Shown: one piece after another, positions 1 through 9,008 of the stretch
Numbering within the stretch: the first letter of the stretch is position 1
Layout: each line of letters opens with the position of its first letter
Assembly (NCBI GenBank): GCA_963712955.1
Contig: CAVQKF010000002.1
Span: 28,042 to 92,041 of the forward strand
Origin: DATFVJ01 sp963712955
Lineage (GTDB): Bacteria > Actinomycetota > Actinomycetes > Streptosporangiales > Streptosporangiaceae
Direction: 5' to 3'
Length of the DNA stretch: 64,000 nucleotides
The notes under the pieces: model-generated
The model's input: only the letters and a program-made list of their open reading frames with translations
Database searches by the model: none
What the model was told of the DNA's origin: nothing
Made by a program: the position numbers and the translations under genes

Positions 1-686
1 CCGCGGCGACGTACGAGGCGTACAGGAAAGCGCTCGAGACAGGTGCCGAGTACGTCGAATTCGATATCCGGCGCACGGCGGACGAAGAACTCGTCGTGTA
101 CCACAACGCGGGCACAGACGAAGGCAGGGCGCTCGCAGACATCAGCTACTCCAGGCTTTGTGAGCTGGCAGGCTATGAGGTGCCACGAGTTGCGGACATC
201 ATGCGGCTAATAGCCGGGAAGGCCATCGGGCACCTCGACCTCAAGGAACTCGGCGGCGAACACGTGATCATCGAACAGGCGGCAGAGATCCTCGGGTTTG
301 GCAACTTTGTCGCGACGACCCTCGAAGACGCCTCGGTCGCTGCGATCAAGGACCGTTTCCCCGATGTTCCCGTGGCGCTGTCCCTGGGCCGCGACCTCAG
401 CGAGGTGCCATGGCTTACGCGGCTATCCACGCGCCGTCACGACCTGTATCCGCTGAGCCGGATTCGTGCGTGCGGGGCGGACTGGGCCGCGATACACCGG
501 CGACTGGCGCTTGCCGGCGTGCTGCGGCAATGCCATCGGCAAGGAATCAGGGCGATGATCTGGACAGTCAACAGCGACACGATGATCGCCCGCTGGCTTG
601 CGGATCCCCGTGTCGACGTGGTCGTGACCGACCGCCCCAGGCACGCGATCGCGTTGCGTGAGCGGATGCTCCGCGCCGCGGGATGA
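1..686 (+). CDS. Glycerophosphodiester phosphodiesterase (5' end outside window)
   Basis: The reading frame is open from base 3, so the gene starts upstream of the window. Family members hydrolyse glycerophosphodiesters to glycerol-3-phosphate and an alcohol. Visible GDPD landmarks are EFDIRRTADEELVVYH near the start (acidic metal ligands followed by the catalytic histidine) and HLDLKE further on, which carries a metal-binding glutamate. The C-terminal part fits a TIM barrel, ending with WTVNSDTMIARWLADPRVDVVVTDRP, a strand-helix pattern typical of the family (quoted here in pieces: WTVNSD and VDVVVTDRP). The usual HD after the VV strand reads HN. The first conserved histidine block is outside the window. 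The next feature is a relic on the same strand. Confidence 0.85.
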   Translation, partial: AATYEAYRKALETGAEYVEFDIRRTADEELVVYHNAGTDEGRALADISYSRLCELAGYEVPRVADIMRLIAGKAIGHLDLKELGGEHVIIEQAAEILGFGNFVATTLEDASVAAIKDRFPDVPVALSLGRDLSEVPWLTRLSTRRHDLYPLSRIRACGADWAAIHRRLALAGVLRQCHRQGIRAMIWTVNSDTMIARWLADPRVDVVVTDRPRHAIALRERMLRAAG

Positions 687-798
687 ATTCATGGTCACCT
701 CTTATCCAATTGCCCCGCCGGGCCATAGGGTACGTTGGGCGCCGGTGACCGTTGCGGGCTGGCGAGGTCACCTTTGTGGCGGGGAGGACCCTAACGTC

Positions 799-1095
799 AT
801 GCAACCGTTTGAACTGCCGGACTTCTATGTGCCCTGGCCGGCGCGCCTGAATGAATAACGGTGCCGGTGATCCTGGAACGGCAGAGCCAGTTCTGGGCAG
901 CCCCACCGGCCTGGTTGTCCAGCATTTCCTCGACTGCAGCAAGCAACAGGCGGTCGACATCGTCAACGACCTGATGACGGCCCGGATGAAGCAGTTCGAG
1001 CACATCGCCGCCGACGAACTGCCCGCCCTGTTCGACGACTTCAACCTCGACGAGAATGCCCGGTGGGTCGCAGCGACGGCAGCCACCAACGCAAC
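799..1095 (+). pseudogene. geoA: Geosmin (germacradienol) synthase relic, two fused fragments
   Basis: The first fragment begins MQPFELPDFYVPWPARLNE, matching the start of the N-terminal terpene cyclase domain of actinobacterial geosmin synthases, and stops after 19 codons. A few bases on, in another frame (from about 875), the text VVQHFLDCSKQQAVDIVNDL and MKQFEHIAADELPAL resembles the end of that same domain. Roughly 280 residues between the pieces are missing, including the DDHFLE and NSE metal-binding motifs, and the whole C-terminal domain is absent. The fragment runs into the 3' end of the convergent RodZ-like gene. Identification is from remembered family sequence, and the product cannot be active. 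Confidence 0.75.
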
Positions 1096-1102
1096 GGTAT
1101 GG

Positions 1103-2083
1103 TCACGACCGGCCTTCCAGCCTGACGTCATGCACGCTTGCCTGGAACGTACCGGCCGGATCGCGCGGCAACCTGGTGAACCAGATCAGCACGTAGCGGC
1201 CGTGCGCTGGGGTGGTGAGCCGCAGGCGCACCACGCCGGCCGCGTTTGCCGCGCTTGCGACGGGCGGCAGGTCTGCCGGTGCGGGTGCGCCGCCTGCGCG
1301 CAGCTGGAAGTCGGCTCCGGGCGAACTGCCGAGGTTGATCTGCGCGCCCGTGATCGTCACCGGCCGGCCCAAGTCAAGGAGCAGGCCTGTGCCCGGGTAC
1401 AGGTTCCCGAAGCGGGCCGAGGTGTACCAGTCGGTGTGCCAGGCGGTGGCGGGCTTGCCGTCGATAGCGAGGGACGCGTTCTGGGGGTTGTCGCCGTCGC
1501 CATGAGGACCGAGCGCAGCGGCGCGGACCGGGGTCAGGATTCGCGCCGTGACGGTGGGGCGCGGGGGGGCAGCGGCGGTCGCAGGATTCGCGGTCTGGGT
1601 GGCCTTGGGCGCCGGGTTCGGCCCGCTGGGCCCGGCGTGGCGGTGAGTCACCGGCTGAGTCCGGACCGTCTGCGCGGCGCTTGCCGCATGGCGCGAGCTC
1701 GACGTGAAGTGGTACGCCACGAAGCCGAGCGCCACCACCAGCTCCAGCGCTAGCGCCACCGCCACCGCCAGCGCCTGGTTCCGCGGACGTCGCCCGTTCA
1801 CCCTGGTCGACCTGACCGGCCGGACGACATCCGCGGCCGGGATCGCGCGCGGCGCCCGCTGGGTCGTGTCGTACTCCCGGATCAACGGCCTGGGATCAGC
1901 CCCGACGACCTTGGCGATGCTGCGGATGTGGCCCCGAGCGTAAAAGTCGCCACCGCACGCGGAGTAATCGCCGTTCTCGATGCCCCGGATGACTGGTTCC
2001 CTGATGCGGGTCCGCTGGCTGACCTGGGTAACCGTGAGACCGGCCTGGCGCCGACCTTCTGCCAGGGCTTCACCGATGCGCAC
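1103..2083 (-). CDS. RodZ-like helix-turn-helix membrane protein with C-terminal beta domain
   Basis: This 326-residue protein has three parts. Residues 1-65 form a Cro/C1-type HTH of the RodZ type (MRIGEALAEGRRQAGLTVTQ with REPVIRGIENGDY). A basic Pro-rich linker leads to a single transmembrane segment at about 103-126. A Pro/Ala/Thr-rich spacer is followed by a beta-rich extracytoplasmic domain (about 185-326) with a discoidin-like look (ASLAIDGKPATAWHTDW, LDLGRPVTITGAQINLG). RodZ relatives link cell-shape or cell-wall machinery to the membrane, and the discoidin-like end suggests sugar or wall binding. The start agrees with the family N-terminus. It converges on the geosmin synthase relic. 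Confidence 0.8.
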   Translation of the reverse strand: MRIGEALAEGRRQAGLTVTQVSQRTRIREPVIRGIENGDYSACGGDFYARGHIRSIAKVVGADPRPLIREYDTTQRAPRAIPAADVVRPVRSTRVNGRRPRNQALAVAVALALELVVALGFVAYHFTSSSRHAASAAQTVRTQPVTHRHAGPSGPNPAPKATQTANPATAAAPPRPTVTARILTPVRAAALGPHGDGDNPQNASLAIDGKPATAWHTDWYTSARFGNLYPGTGLLLDLGRPVTITGAQINLGSSPGADFQLRAGGAPAPADLPPVASAANAAGVVRLRLTTPAHGRYVLIWFTRLPRDPAGTFQASVHDVRLEGRS

Positions 2084-2410
2084 GCCGCGCCTCCACTGGT
2101 TTATCGCACTGCGCGTTTATCGCACTGCGCGCCGCCCCGATTGCGGGGTGCGGACCGTTATGACTACATCATCGCCAATATGCCCGCCGCCGAACCGCCA
2201 CGCGAGCAGGGCAGGCGGGGCAGACTTCACACGTCCGGATGACGCAGCCGGCTTGACCGGTTCCGATCGCCCGGGTAGCTCCACCGCACCAAGGATGATC
2301 ACCGAGCGTAACCGCTGGCCCCGGCACTGTGATCTTCAGGCGGCGATGGGCCGGGGAAACTTGCGCTGGTGGCAGGAAACGCCCAGGATCTGTTGGGAGG
2401 TCTAAGGGCT
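2084..2410. other. Intergenic stretch without recognisable gene
   Basis: This lies upstream of the RodZ-like gene. I see no ORF with family resemblance and no clear terminator. A short direct repeat of tttatcgcactgcgcg occurs at about 2100-2130. It may contain the RodZ-like promoter on the minus strand. Confidence 0.4.
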
Positions 2411-2644
2411 ATGAACGATCGTAGCGATGCCGGGCGACGTGCTCGCCCGGCCAATCTCCTGCTCGTCGAGCAGTCAGGCGCGAAGCGTGAGATCCCGCAG
2501 CCGTCCGCTAACAAGGGGATGATCGAGGCCGAGCAGGCCATGCACTGCCACGGGCGTCATCTGCGGGAGGTCAAGGTGGTCAGCCGGAACAAGGCCGTCG
2601 CGCGCTGGAAGGCCGACGGGCTCCGCTGGCGCCGCGTGGCGTGA
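2411..2644 (+). CDS. Small hypothetical protein (weak)
   Basis: A 77-residue frame begins at ATG 2411, ten bases after a GGGAGGT Shine-Dalgarno-like sequence (2394-2400). The product is basic and ends in VARWKADGLRWRRVA. No family is recognised. The ribosome site and an uninterrupted frame are the only support. It lies beside an IS630-like remnant, so it could be passenger or remnant sequence. Confidence 0.3.
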   Translation: MNDRSDAGRRARPANLLLVEQSGAKREIPQPSANKGMIEAEQAMHCHGRHLREVKVVSRNKAVARWKADGLRWRRVA

Positions 2645-2713
2645 TCGCGTCCTGGCGCTGAGCGGTGCCGGCAGGCAGCGGAAGGCCTGGACATCAGCCG
2701 CTCCCCGTGCCGC

Positions 2714-2766
2714 TTCATGATCCACATGCCGGTTCACGCGTCATGGCTGAACCAGGCCGGGGTTTC
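2714..2766 (+). pseudogene. IS630-type transposase remnant
   Basis: The frame reads FMIHMPVHASWLNQAGV. The P-x-H-A/G-S-W-L-N-Q block is the signature around the last catalytic region of IS630-family DDE transposases, where it is normally followed by V-E and a phenylalanine pair. Here the match ends after NQ. Only about 17 codons remain and no element ends are visible. Confidence 0.5.
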
Positions 2767-2906
2767 TTCCCCACCGCCCAGCGGCCACTGCGGCGCGCCA
2801 GCCTGTCACCGCGGCCGCGGACCGCCCCGGGTGGGGTGGGACGCCGTGCAGGAGGACGGGAGCCGCCGCATGGTCGCGGAGCGTGCCGAGTCGTAGGCTC
2901 GGCTGC

Positions 2907-3380
2907 GTGAGTCTGGTGGTCGAGACGATGGCGGAGATCGGTGTTACCCGGGTGTCGCGGTGGATCTTCAATTGCTACGTGATCCACGACGGCGGCGGAG
3001 GCGGGCCGGTGATCGTCGATGCCGGACTGCCGTGCCTCGCCGATGACCTATCTCCGGTGCTCGCTGACCTGGCGATCAACCCGGCAGCGGCGGTGGCGAT
3101 CGTTGCGACACACGGCCACAGCGACCACGTTGGCGGTGCGCCGGCCCTGTCGTCCCGCCTCGGAATCCCCGTGTACGTGCCCGCGCTCACGCTGACCTAC
3201 CTTGAGGGTGTCGTCGCGCCGCGGACCCCGACGCCGGTCAAAGTCGCGGCCATCTGGCCGACGGTCCTGGACCAGCCGTTCGATCGGCGCGGTGCGGCCA
3301 GTGGGCCGGCCCTGCCGCCCCGGCAAGCGACCGCCGAGGCGCTCACCGTCCCCTTCGATGACGGTCGGCCGCAGAGCTGA
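2907..3380 (+). CDS. MBL-fold metallohydrolase, C-terminally truncated
   Basis: The GTG at 2907 gives about 157 residues. THGHSDHVGG is the HxHxDH zinc-binding motif of metallo-beta-lactamase-fold hydrolases, preceded by the usual NCYVIHDGG and VIVDAGLP strands. Family members of this type are about 250-300 residues and carry two later metal-binding histidines or aspartates, including a GHTPGH-type motif. None is present before the stop at 3380, and the last about 50 residues (from VKVAAIWPT) do not continue the fold. It is probably a decayed gene whose 3' half was deleted. An ATG at 2928 is an alternative start. Confidence 0.6.
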   Translation: MSLVVETMAEIGVTRVSRWIFNCYVIHDGGGGGPVIVDAGLPCLADDLSPVLADLAINPAAAVAIVATHGHSDHVGGAPALSSRLGIPVYVPALTLTYLEGVVAPRTPTPVKVAAIWPTVLDQPFDRRGAASGPALPPRQATAEALTVPFDDGRPQS

Positions 3381-3463
3381 ATCCCTGCCGGCGGCGCCGA
3401 AACCAAGGTCACGCCAACGTTATGCCAATAACGTGGGCGTATACAACCGTGACGGAGGACGCG

Positions 3464-3622
3464 ATGGCCAGGATCATCCGATGTGAATGCGGGTTCGTGG
3501 CTCGGGGCCACACCGACGGCGAGGTGATCGATGCGATCCGCGGTCACATCAGAACCGACCACCCAGCCCTCCTGGAGACAGTCCAGCAGGAGGACCTCCG
3601 CGGCTGGATCAAAGTGGAATAG
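3464..3622 (+). CDS. DUF1059 small protein
   Basis: This 52-residue protein starts MARIIRCECGFVARGHTDGE and continues with a VIDAIRGHIRTDHP segment. The CECG pair and the late HIRTDHP histidines are the DUF1059 pattern, a possible small metal-binding fold of unknown role found widely in actinobacteria. A GACGGAGGA ribosome site ends five bases before ATG 3464, which decides the start. The gene appears complete. Confidence 0.8.
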   Translation: MARIIRCECGFVARGHTDGEVIDAIRGHIRTDHPALLETVQQEDLRGWIKVE

Positions 3623-3641
3623 CCCAGAGCCACGGGAGGGA

Positions 3642-4538
3642 TCACCGGCCTGATGCTGCGCGGCCGTCACTGGGAGGGTCAGCCGGGTAGGGAAGGCCGG
3701 TCGGGTTGACGTCCGGCAGGATCCCGGCTGCGACCACCGCGCGCACCGATGACAGAAGCAGGGCCACGACCTCGTCGACGCCGCGCTCGCCCAGCCGTGA
3801 CAGACCACCCGTCCAGGCTCGCTCGTCGCTGCGCGACTCGATCGTGTCAAGCAGGCCGTGGCCGGCGTCGGTGAGCTTGGGCGCGGTGTCCGGGGTGAGC
3901 AGGCCGCGCCCCCGCAATGTCTCGGCGGCGGCTGCCCACTCGTCCTCCGGCCAGCCGCGCGCTTGCCGCATCAGCGCATCTGGGTAGCGGCCGCGCGACA
4001 CCTGCAGCAGATGCGCCTCCAGTCCGCTCACCCCTTCGGCGACGAGCGCGGCGATGTGCCCGTCGCCGCGATGTTCGCGCAGCGTCGTGGTCAGCTGCCA
4101 CAGCCTGCCTACAGGATCGCCAGGCGGCTCGAGGGCGGCGTTTGCCGCGAACAGCGGCCTGCCAGTCGGATCCGCGGCCGCGGCCACCGGCCCGAGCAGC
4201 GTGGCCGCGCGACCGCAGCCCGCGGCGTCCACGCCGGCGTCCCGCAAGGCGGCGGTGCTCACCGCGGCGCGTGCTTGGACGCAGGCTTCTGGTGTGGTGC
4301 GCGACCAGGCGTCTGGAAGCGCCCTGGCTACCATCGCGGGATGGAACCCGGCGAAGGTCGCGACGACCACGGCGGGTCCGACCGGCCCGAGCGGCGCCGC
4401 TCGGAAGGCGAAGTAGGTCATCCAGAAACCCTTGAGACCTAGCGCGATCCCGGCGGGCCGGACGCCTTTCGCGAAGTACGCCACGTCGTGCAGCGTCTCC
4501 AGGGTGATCCACAGTCGACGGGCGGGATGGGTGTGCAC
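3642..4538 (-). CDS. SCO6745/SalK-like protein
   Basis: This 298-residue cytoplasmic protein resembles the actinobacterial SCO6745 family. Recognisable blocks are ETLHDVAYFAKGVRPA near the N-terminus, the PLGPVGPAVVVATFAGFHP segment, and a C-terminal winged-helix-like region (LRGRGLLTPDTAPKLTDAG followed by ESRSDERAW). The role is not established; some members sit in secondary-metabolite clusters. The gene is intact and divergent from the TPP-enzyme gene, with only about 90 bp between start codons, so the two may share a regulatory region. The C-terminal PDVNPTGLPYP is a common ending in the family. Confidence 0.75.
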   Translation of the reverse strand: MHTHPARRLWITLETLHDVAYFAKGVRPAGIALGLKGFWMTYFAFRAAPLGPVGPAVVVATFAGFHPAMVARALPDAWSRTTPEACVQARAAVSTAALRDAGVDAAGCGRAATLLGPVAAAADPTGRPLFAANAALEPPGDPVGRLWQLTTTLREHRGDGHIAALVAEGVSGLEAHLLQVSRGRYPDALMRQARGWPEDEWAAAAETLRGRGLLTPDTAPKLTDAGHGLLDTIESRSDERAWTGGLSRLGERGVDEVVALLLSSVRAVVAAGILPDVNPTGLPYPADPPSDGRAASGR

Positions 4539-4630
4539 GAGGCGGAGTCTAGCTGTGCCGGCGACCGGTGAGTCCTTCCAGAGCTGGCGGGCGCTCCCTT
4601 TCCCGCTGCCGTTCCGCTACGCTCGCAGGC

Positions 4631-6294
4631 GTGGCTGCGGACCAACGGCGGGTCGCCGACCTGCTCGTACGCTGCCTGGAGCACGAGGGCGTCACGTGCG
4701 TGTTCGGCATCCCCGGTGAGGAGAACATCCACTTCACCGACGCCCTGTCCCGGTCGTCCATCCGCTACGTGCTCGTCCGCCACGAGCAGGCGGCGTCGTT
4801 CATGGCCGAGATCTTCGGCCGCCTGACCGGGCGTGCCGGTGTGTGCTCGGCGACCCTCGGCCCGGGTGCCATCAACCTCCTCCTCGGGACGGCCGACGCC
4901 ACCACCAACAGCACGCCGGTGGTGGCCTTCTCGGCGCAGGTCGGGCTGAACCGCATCTACAAGGAGTCCCATCAGAGCGTCGACCTGGTGTCGATGTTCT
5001 CCCCGGTGACCAAGTGGGCGGACCTGGTCCTCACGCCCGGGGGCGGTTCCCGAGATGGTCCGCAAGGCCTTCAAGCTGGCCCAGACCGAACGCCCCGGCG
5101 CCGTCTACCTGGCCGTGCCCGAGGACATCGAGGCCAGTGGCCGCGCCGGACGAGCTCGACCCCCTCGACCTCAACATTCCCCGGCCGGACGAGCCCTCGC
5201 CGTCGCAGATCGAGCGGGCCGCGGCGGTGCTCAACGGTGCAGGCAGGCCCATCGTCCTGGCCGGGCACGGAGCGGCCCGGGCCGGCGCGGCGGCCGCTCT
5301 GCGGCGCTTCTCCGAGCAGCTGGGCCTGCCGGTGGCGACCACCTTCCACGGCAAGGGCGTGTTCCCCGACGACCATCCGCATGCCCTCGGCGCAGTGGGG
5401 TTCATGAGCCACGACTACGTCAACTTCGGTTTCGACGAGGCAGACGTGATCATCAGCGTCGGCTACGAGCTGCAGGAGTTCGATCCGGTGCGGATCAACC
5501 CGGGCGGGGACAAGCGAGATCATCCACCTGAGCCGCTTCCCGGCCGAGGTGGACGCCCACTACGACGTCGAGGTCGGCGTCCAGGCCGACATCAGCCGGA
5601 CGCTCGACGCGCTGGCTGCCGCCACCACCCGCCGGTTCGAGCCGGGAGCCAGCGGCGAGAAGATCCGCCGGCTGCCTGGCCGACGAGCTTGCCCGCGGGG
5701 CGGCCGACGACAGCTTCCCGCTCAAGCCCCAGCGGGTCGTGTGCCGACACCCGCGCCGCCCTCGGCCGCTCGGACATCGTCCTCGCCGACACCGGGGCGG
5801 TGAAGATGTGGATGGCCCGGCTCTACCCCACCTACGAGCCCAACACCTGCCTGATCTCCAACGGGCTGTCCACCATGGCGTTCGCCCTGCCCGGGGCCAT
5901 CGGGGCCAAGCTGGCCGCGCCCGACCGCCGGGTGCTGGCCGCGGTGGGCGACGGGGCATTCCTCATGAACTCGCAGGAGATCGAGACGGCCCTGCGAGAG
6001 CGCATCCCCCTGACCGTGCTGATCTGGCAGGACGACGCCTACGGGCTGATCAAGTGGAAGATGGACCTGGAGCTCGGCCACGACGTGGCCGTCGGCTTCT
6101 CCAACCCCGACTTCGTCGCCTATGCCGAGAGCTTCGGGGCCCGAGGTTACCGGGTGCGCTCGGCCGGTGACCTGCTGCCCACCCTCACCGAGGCCCTGGC
6201 GGCCGACACCGTGTCGGTCATCGCCTGCCCGGTGGACTACTCGGAGAACCTCCGGCTCACCGAGGCCCTGGGCGAGCTGTCCGGACCGTTCTGA
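4631..6294 (+). pseudogene. Acetolactate synthase-like TPP-dependent enzyme with five +1 frameshifts
   Basis: From GTG 4631 the frame carries the PYR domain (VFGIPGEENIHFTDAL, and EQAASFMAE with the catalytic Glu). After corrections it continues through the middle domain to the PP domain, with the TPP motif GDGAFLMNSQEIETA and DDAYGLIKW. Five single-base insertions interrupt it, at about 5040 (G run), 5140, 5514, 5683 and 5742, and each is followed by perfectly conserved sequence. The corrected length is about 550 residues, normal for the family, and no motif is missing. The enzyme would condense pyruvate or a related 2-oxoacid. Five insertions within 700 bp with no amino-acid decay suggest sequence error or very recent loss. 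Confidence 0.8.
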
Positions 6295-6486
6295 ACGCCC
6301 TGCACGGGGCGGGCCTCCAGGCAGGGCTCTGGCGCAACTCCTCACCATCGGTGGCCCACCCGTGCCGGCAAGGCGACAAACAGGATCCCTAACGGCTACG
6401 CGGGCGTTTTGCAAGCAGAACGGTGCGTCAGGCCAGGGGTCACCGGTGCGGTGTTTGGCGCCTGCTTACTTGACATACTGGCCGCC

Positions 6487-7188
6487 GTGACGTCTCTTCG
6501 TGTCCTGCTGTTCGACGTGTTTGGAACGCTGGTCGACTGGCGATCCAGCCTGATCGAAATCGCAGAGGCAACTGCCACCCGCTCGGACGTCCGAGCCGAT
6601 TGGGCGGGCATCGTCGACGACTGGCGTCGCGCGTACCAGCCTGCAATGGACCGGGTCCGGCAGGGTGACACGTGGCGCGATCTCGATTCCCTCCAGCGCG
6701 GCACGCTGTCCGACGTACTCGCCAGGCGCGGCATCGAGCTTTCCGCCGCCGACAGGGAGACACTGATCGGAGCGTGGCGCCAGTTGCGGTCCTGGCCGGA
6801 TAGCAGGGAAGGGCTCGATCGCCTGCGCCGCAAGCACGTCACCGCCACGTTGTCGAACGGGCACCTTGCACTGCTCGTCGACTTGCTCAGGTTCGCTGAC
6901 CTTCGCCTTGATGCTGTGCTGTCTGCGCAGCTCGCCGCCGGGTATAAGCCCGACGCCAAGGTGTACCTCACCGCGCTTCGCCTGCTCGATTGCCAGCCCG
7001 GGGACGCCGGAATGGTTGCCGCACACACGTCAGACCTGCGCGCCGCCGCCAGACTTGGGCTCCGCCCGATCTTCATCCGCCGGCCTCTCGAGTGGGGGCC
7101 GGACATACCGCAGGGGAACTCACCCGCGTTGGACGGCTTGCTGGAGAGCGAAGGGCTCGTTGATCTCGCGGAAATGCTCGGCTGCTGA
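6487..7188 (+). CDS. HAD-superfamily hydrolase, haloacid dehalogenase type II-like
   Basis: The 233-residue protein starts at GTG 6487. Motif I is LLFDVFGTLVDW (nucleophile Asp of DVFGT), motif II is the TLSNG threonine/serine block, and the motif III lysine is in AGYKPDAKVY. Motif IV appears as GMVAAHTSDLRAA, where the usual acidic pair is replaced by an AAH-x-x-D pattern as in 2-haloacid dehalogenases. It would remove halide or phosphate from a small acid; the substrate is not determined. It is intact and followed about 200 bp later by the amidase gene on the same strand. Confidence 0.8.
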   Translation: MTSLRVLLFDVFGTLVDWRSSLIEIAEATATRSDVRADWAGIVDDWRRAYQPAMDRVRQGDTWRDLDSLQRGTLSDVLARRGIELSAADRETLIGAWRQLRSWPDSREGLDRLRRKHVTATLSNGHLALLVDLLRFADLRLDAVLSAQLAAGYKPDAKVYLTALRLLDCQPGDAGMVAAHTSDLRAAARLGLRPIFIRRPLEWGPDIPQGNSPALDGLLESEGLVDLAEMLGC

Positions 7189-7387
7189 GGACGGCCGAAA
7201 TGCCCGGCTGCTGAGGACAAGACCACGGCGGCGCCTGCGCAAGCCGCCACGCGGCCGGCTCGAATTCGGACACAACCTGAACGCGCACATCCTCATCCGA
7301 CCGCGATGTGCGGTGCCGGCGGCCGGCTGGCCGGACTGCTCCTGCCCTGGCAGGCGGACGGGGTGCGGACGGGGTAGCGTGCGTGGC

Positions 7388-8810
7388 GTGATCGAGACGA
7401 CCTGGTTGGACGCCACCGCACAAGCCGACCTGGTTCGCTGCGGCGAGCTTGGTCCCAGCGATCTGGTAGAGGCGGCGATCGCCCGGATCGAGGCGGTCAA
7501 CCCAAGGCTGGACGCCGTGATCCGGACCCGGTTCGAGCGGGCGCGGTTGGAGGCAGGCAGCGGCCTGCCCGATGGGCCGTTTCGCGGTGTGCCGATCCTT
7601 CTTAAGGATCTGGGGTGTCTTGCCACAGGCGAGGCGACGGCGTTCGGTCTGGGGCCGATGCGTGACCTGGCATGGCCGGTCATGTCCTACCTCGCGGAGC
7701 AGTTCCGGGCGGCTGGCTTCGTCACGCTCGGCCGCACCAACGTGCCGGAGCTTGGCACGACGGTGACCACCGAGCCGCGGAGCTTCCCCGGGCCCGCAAC
7801 CCCTGGCATCCCGGTCATTCCACCGGTGGTTCTTCTGGAGGATCCGCGGCCGCGGTGGCCAGCGGGATGGTGCCGGTCGCGCACGCCAGCGACGGTGGCG
7901 GATCCATCCGCATCCCGGCGAGCGCGTGCGGGCTTGTTGGGCTCAAGCCGACCCGCGGGCGGGTGAGCCAGGGGCCGCTGATCGGGGAGGCTTGGGCGGC
8001 AGCGTAATCGATGGCGCGCTGACGCGCACTGTCCGTGACGCGGCCGGCGTGCTCGACGTGATCAGCGCGCGCATGCCGGGCGAGCCCTACTACGCGCCGC
8101 CCCTGCCGCGCCCGCTCGGGCAGGAGGTCGGTGCCGACCCGGGTCGGCTGCGCATCGGGGTGCTTGACCGGCCCGGCGCCGAGGTCTATCTCGACGATCC
8201 GCAGTGCCGCGCCGCCGTGGCCGGCGCAGCGCGGCTGCTTGAGTCGCTCGGCCACCACATCGAGGAGTCCGCGCCCGCAGCCATGTTCGAGCGGGAGCTC
8301 GCCAGGCACTTCTATACGATCATCGCCGCCGACGTAGAAGCGACGTTCCAGGCGTTCGAGATGCTGCTCGGCCGCCCGGTCCGCGAGGACGAGATCGAAC
8401 CGCGTAACGCCGGCTACCGGCGGGCTGGCAAGGCGGCCGGCGCGGTGGAGTACCTGCAGAGCCGGGCGTGGACCGGGAGGTGGGCGCGGCGCATGGCGCA
8501 CTGGTGGAACGATCACGACCTGCTTGTGACGCCCACCCTGGGCGCGCCCCCGCCCGAGCTGGGCTGGTTCACCGCCGGCGGACCGCAGCTCGAGGGGAAG
8601 CGAATCGCCAGCTTCATCCCCTACACCGCGCAGTTCAACATGACCGGGCAGCCTGCCGTGAGCCTCCCCCTGCACTGGACACGCGGCGGCCTGCCGGTCG
8701 GCGTGCAGCTTGTCGCGGCCCACGGCCGGGAGGATGTGCTCATCCAGGTAGCCAGCCAGCTTGAGCAAGCTGCGCCATGGAGTGGCAGGCGTCCGCAAGT
8801 ACACGCGTGA
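7388..8810 (+). pseudogene. Amidase-signature hydrolase with two frameshifts
   Basis: The GTG at 7388 begins MIETTWLDATAQADLVRCGE. The lysine of the Ser-Ser-Lys triad is in VPILLKDLG. After a one-base deletion near 7790 the frame resumes with the STGGSSGGSAAAVASG and GSIRIPASACGLVGLKPTRG amidase signature, which holds both catalytic serines. A second one-base deletion near 7995 (LIGEAW, then GGSVIDGALTRTVRD) restores the rest of the protein to the stop at 8810. Corrected, it is about 475 residues, full length for amidases that cleave carboxamides. The motifs are intact, so either the damage is recent or two bases were missed in sequencing. Confidence 0.8.
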
Positions 8811-9008
8811 CGCCGCAGGTCATCGGCGCACCCCGGGTGTCCTATCCCGGTAGCACACCAGACTGGACCGGCGACCCAGCGTGGTGTTGTTGAACACCAT
8901 GTTCTGCGGCCCGTGGAAGGGTGATGCTGTAACTGATAATGAGACGTCCGGACTGGGTTGGTCGACGCTCCCGTGTGGTCGAGGGCGTCGTGCGAGAGGT
9001 GGACCAGC

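Noticed and set aside
5030..5750. Programmed frameshifting in the TPP-enzyme gene
   Set aside because: Five separate +1 events with no shared slippery sequence or downstream structure are not a plausible programmed mechanism.
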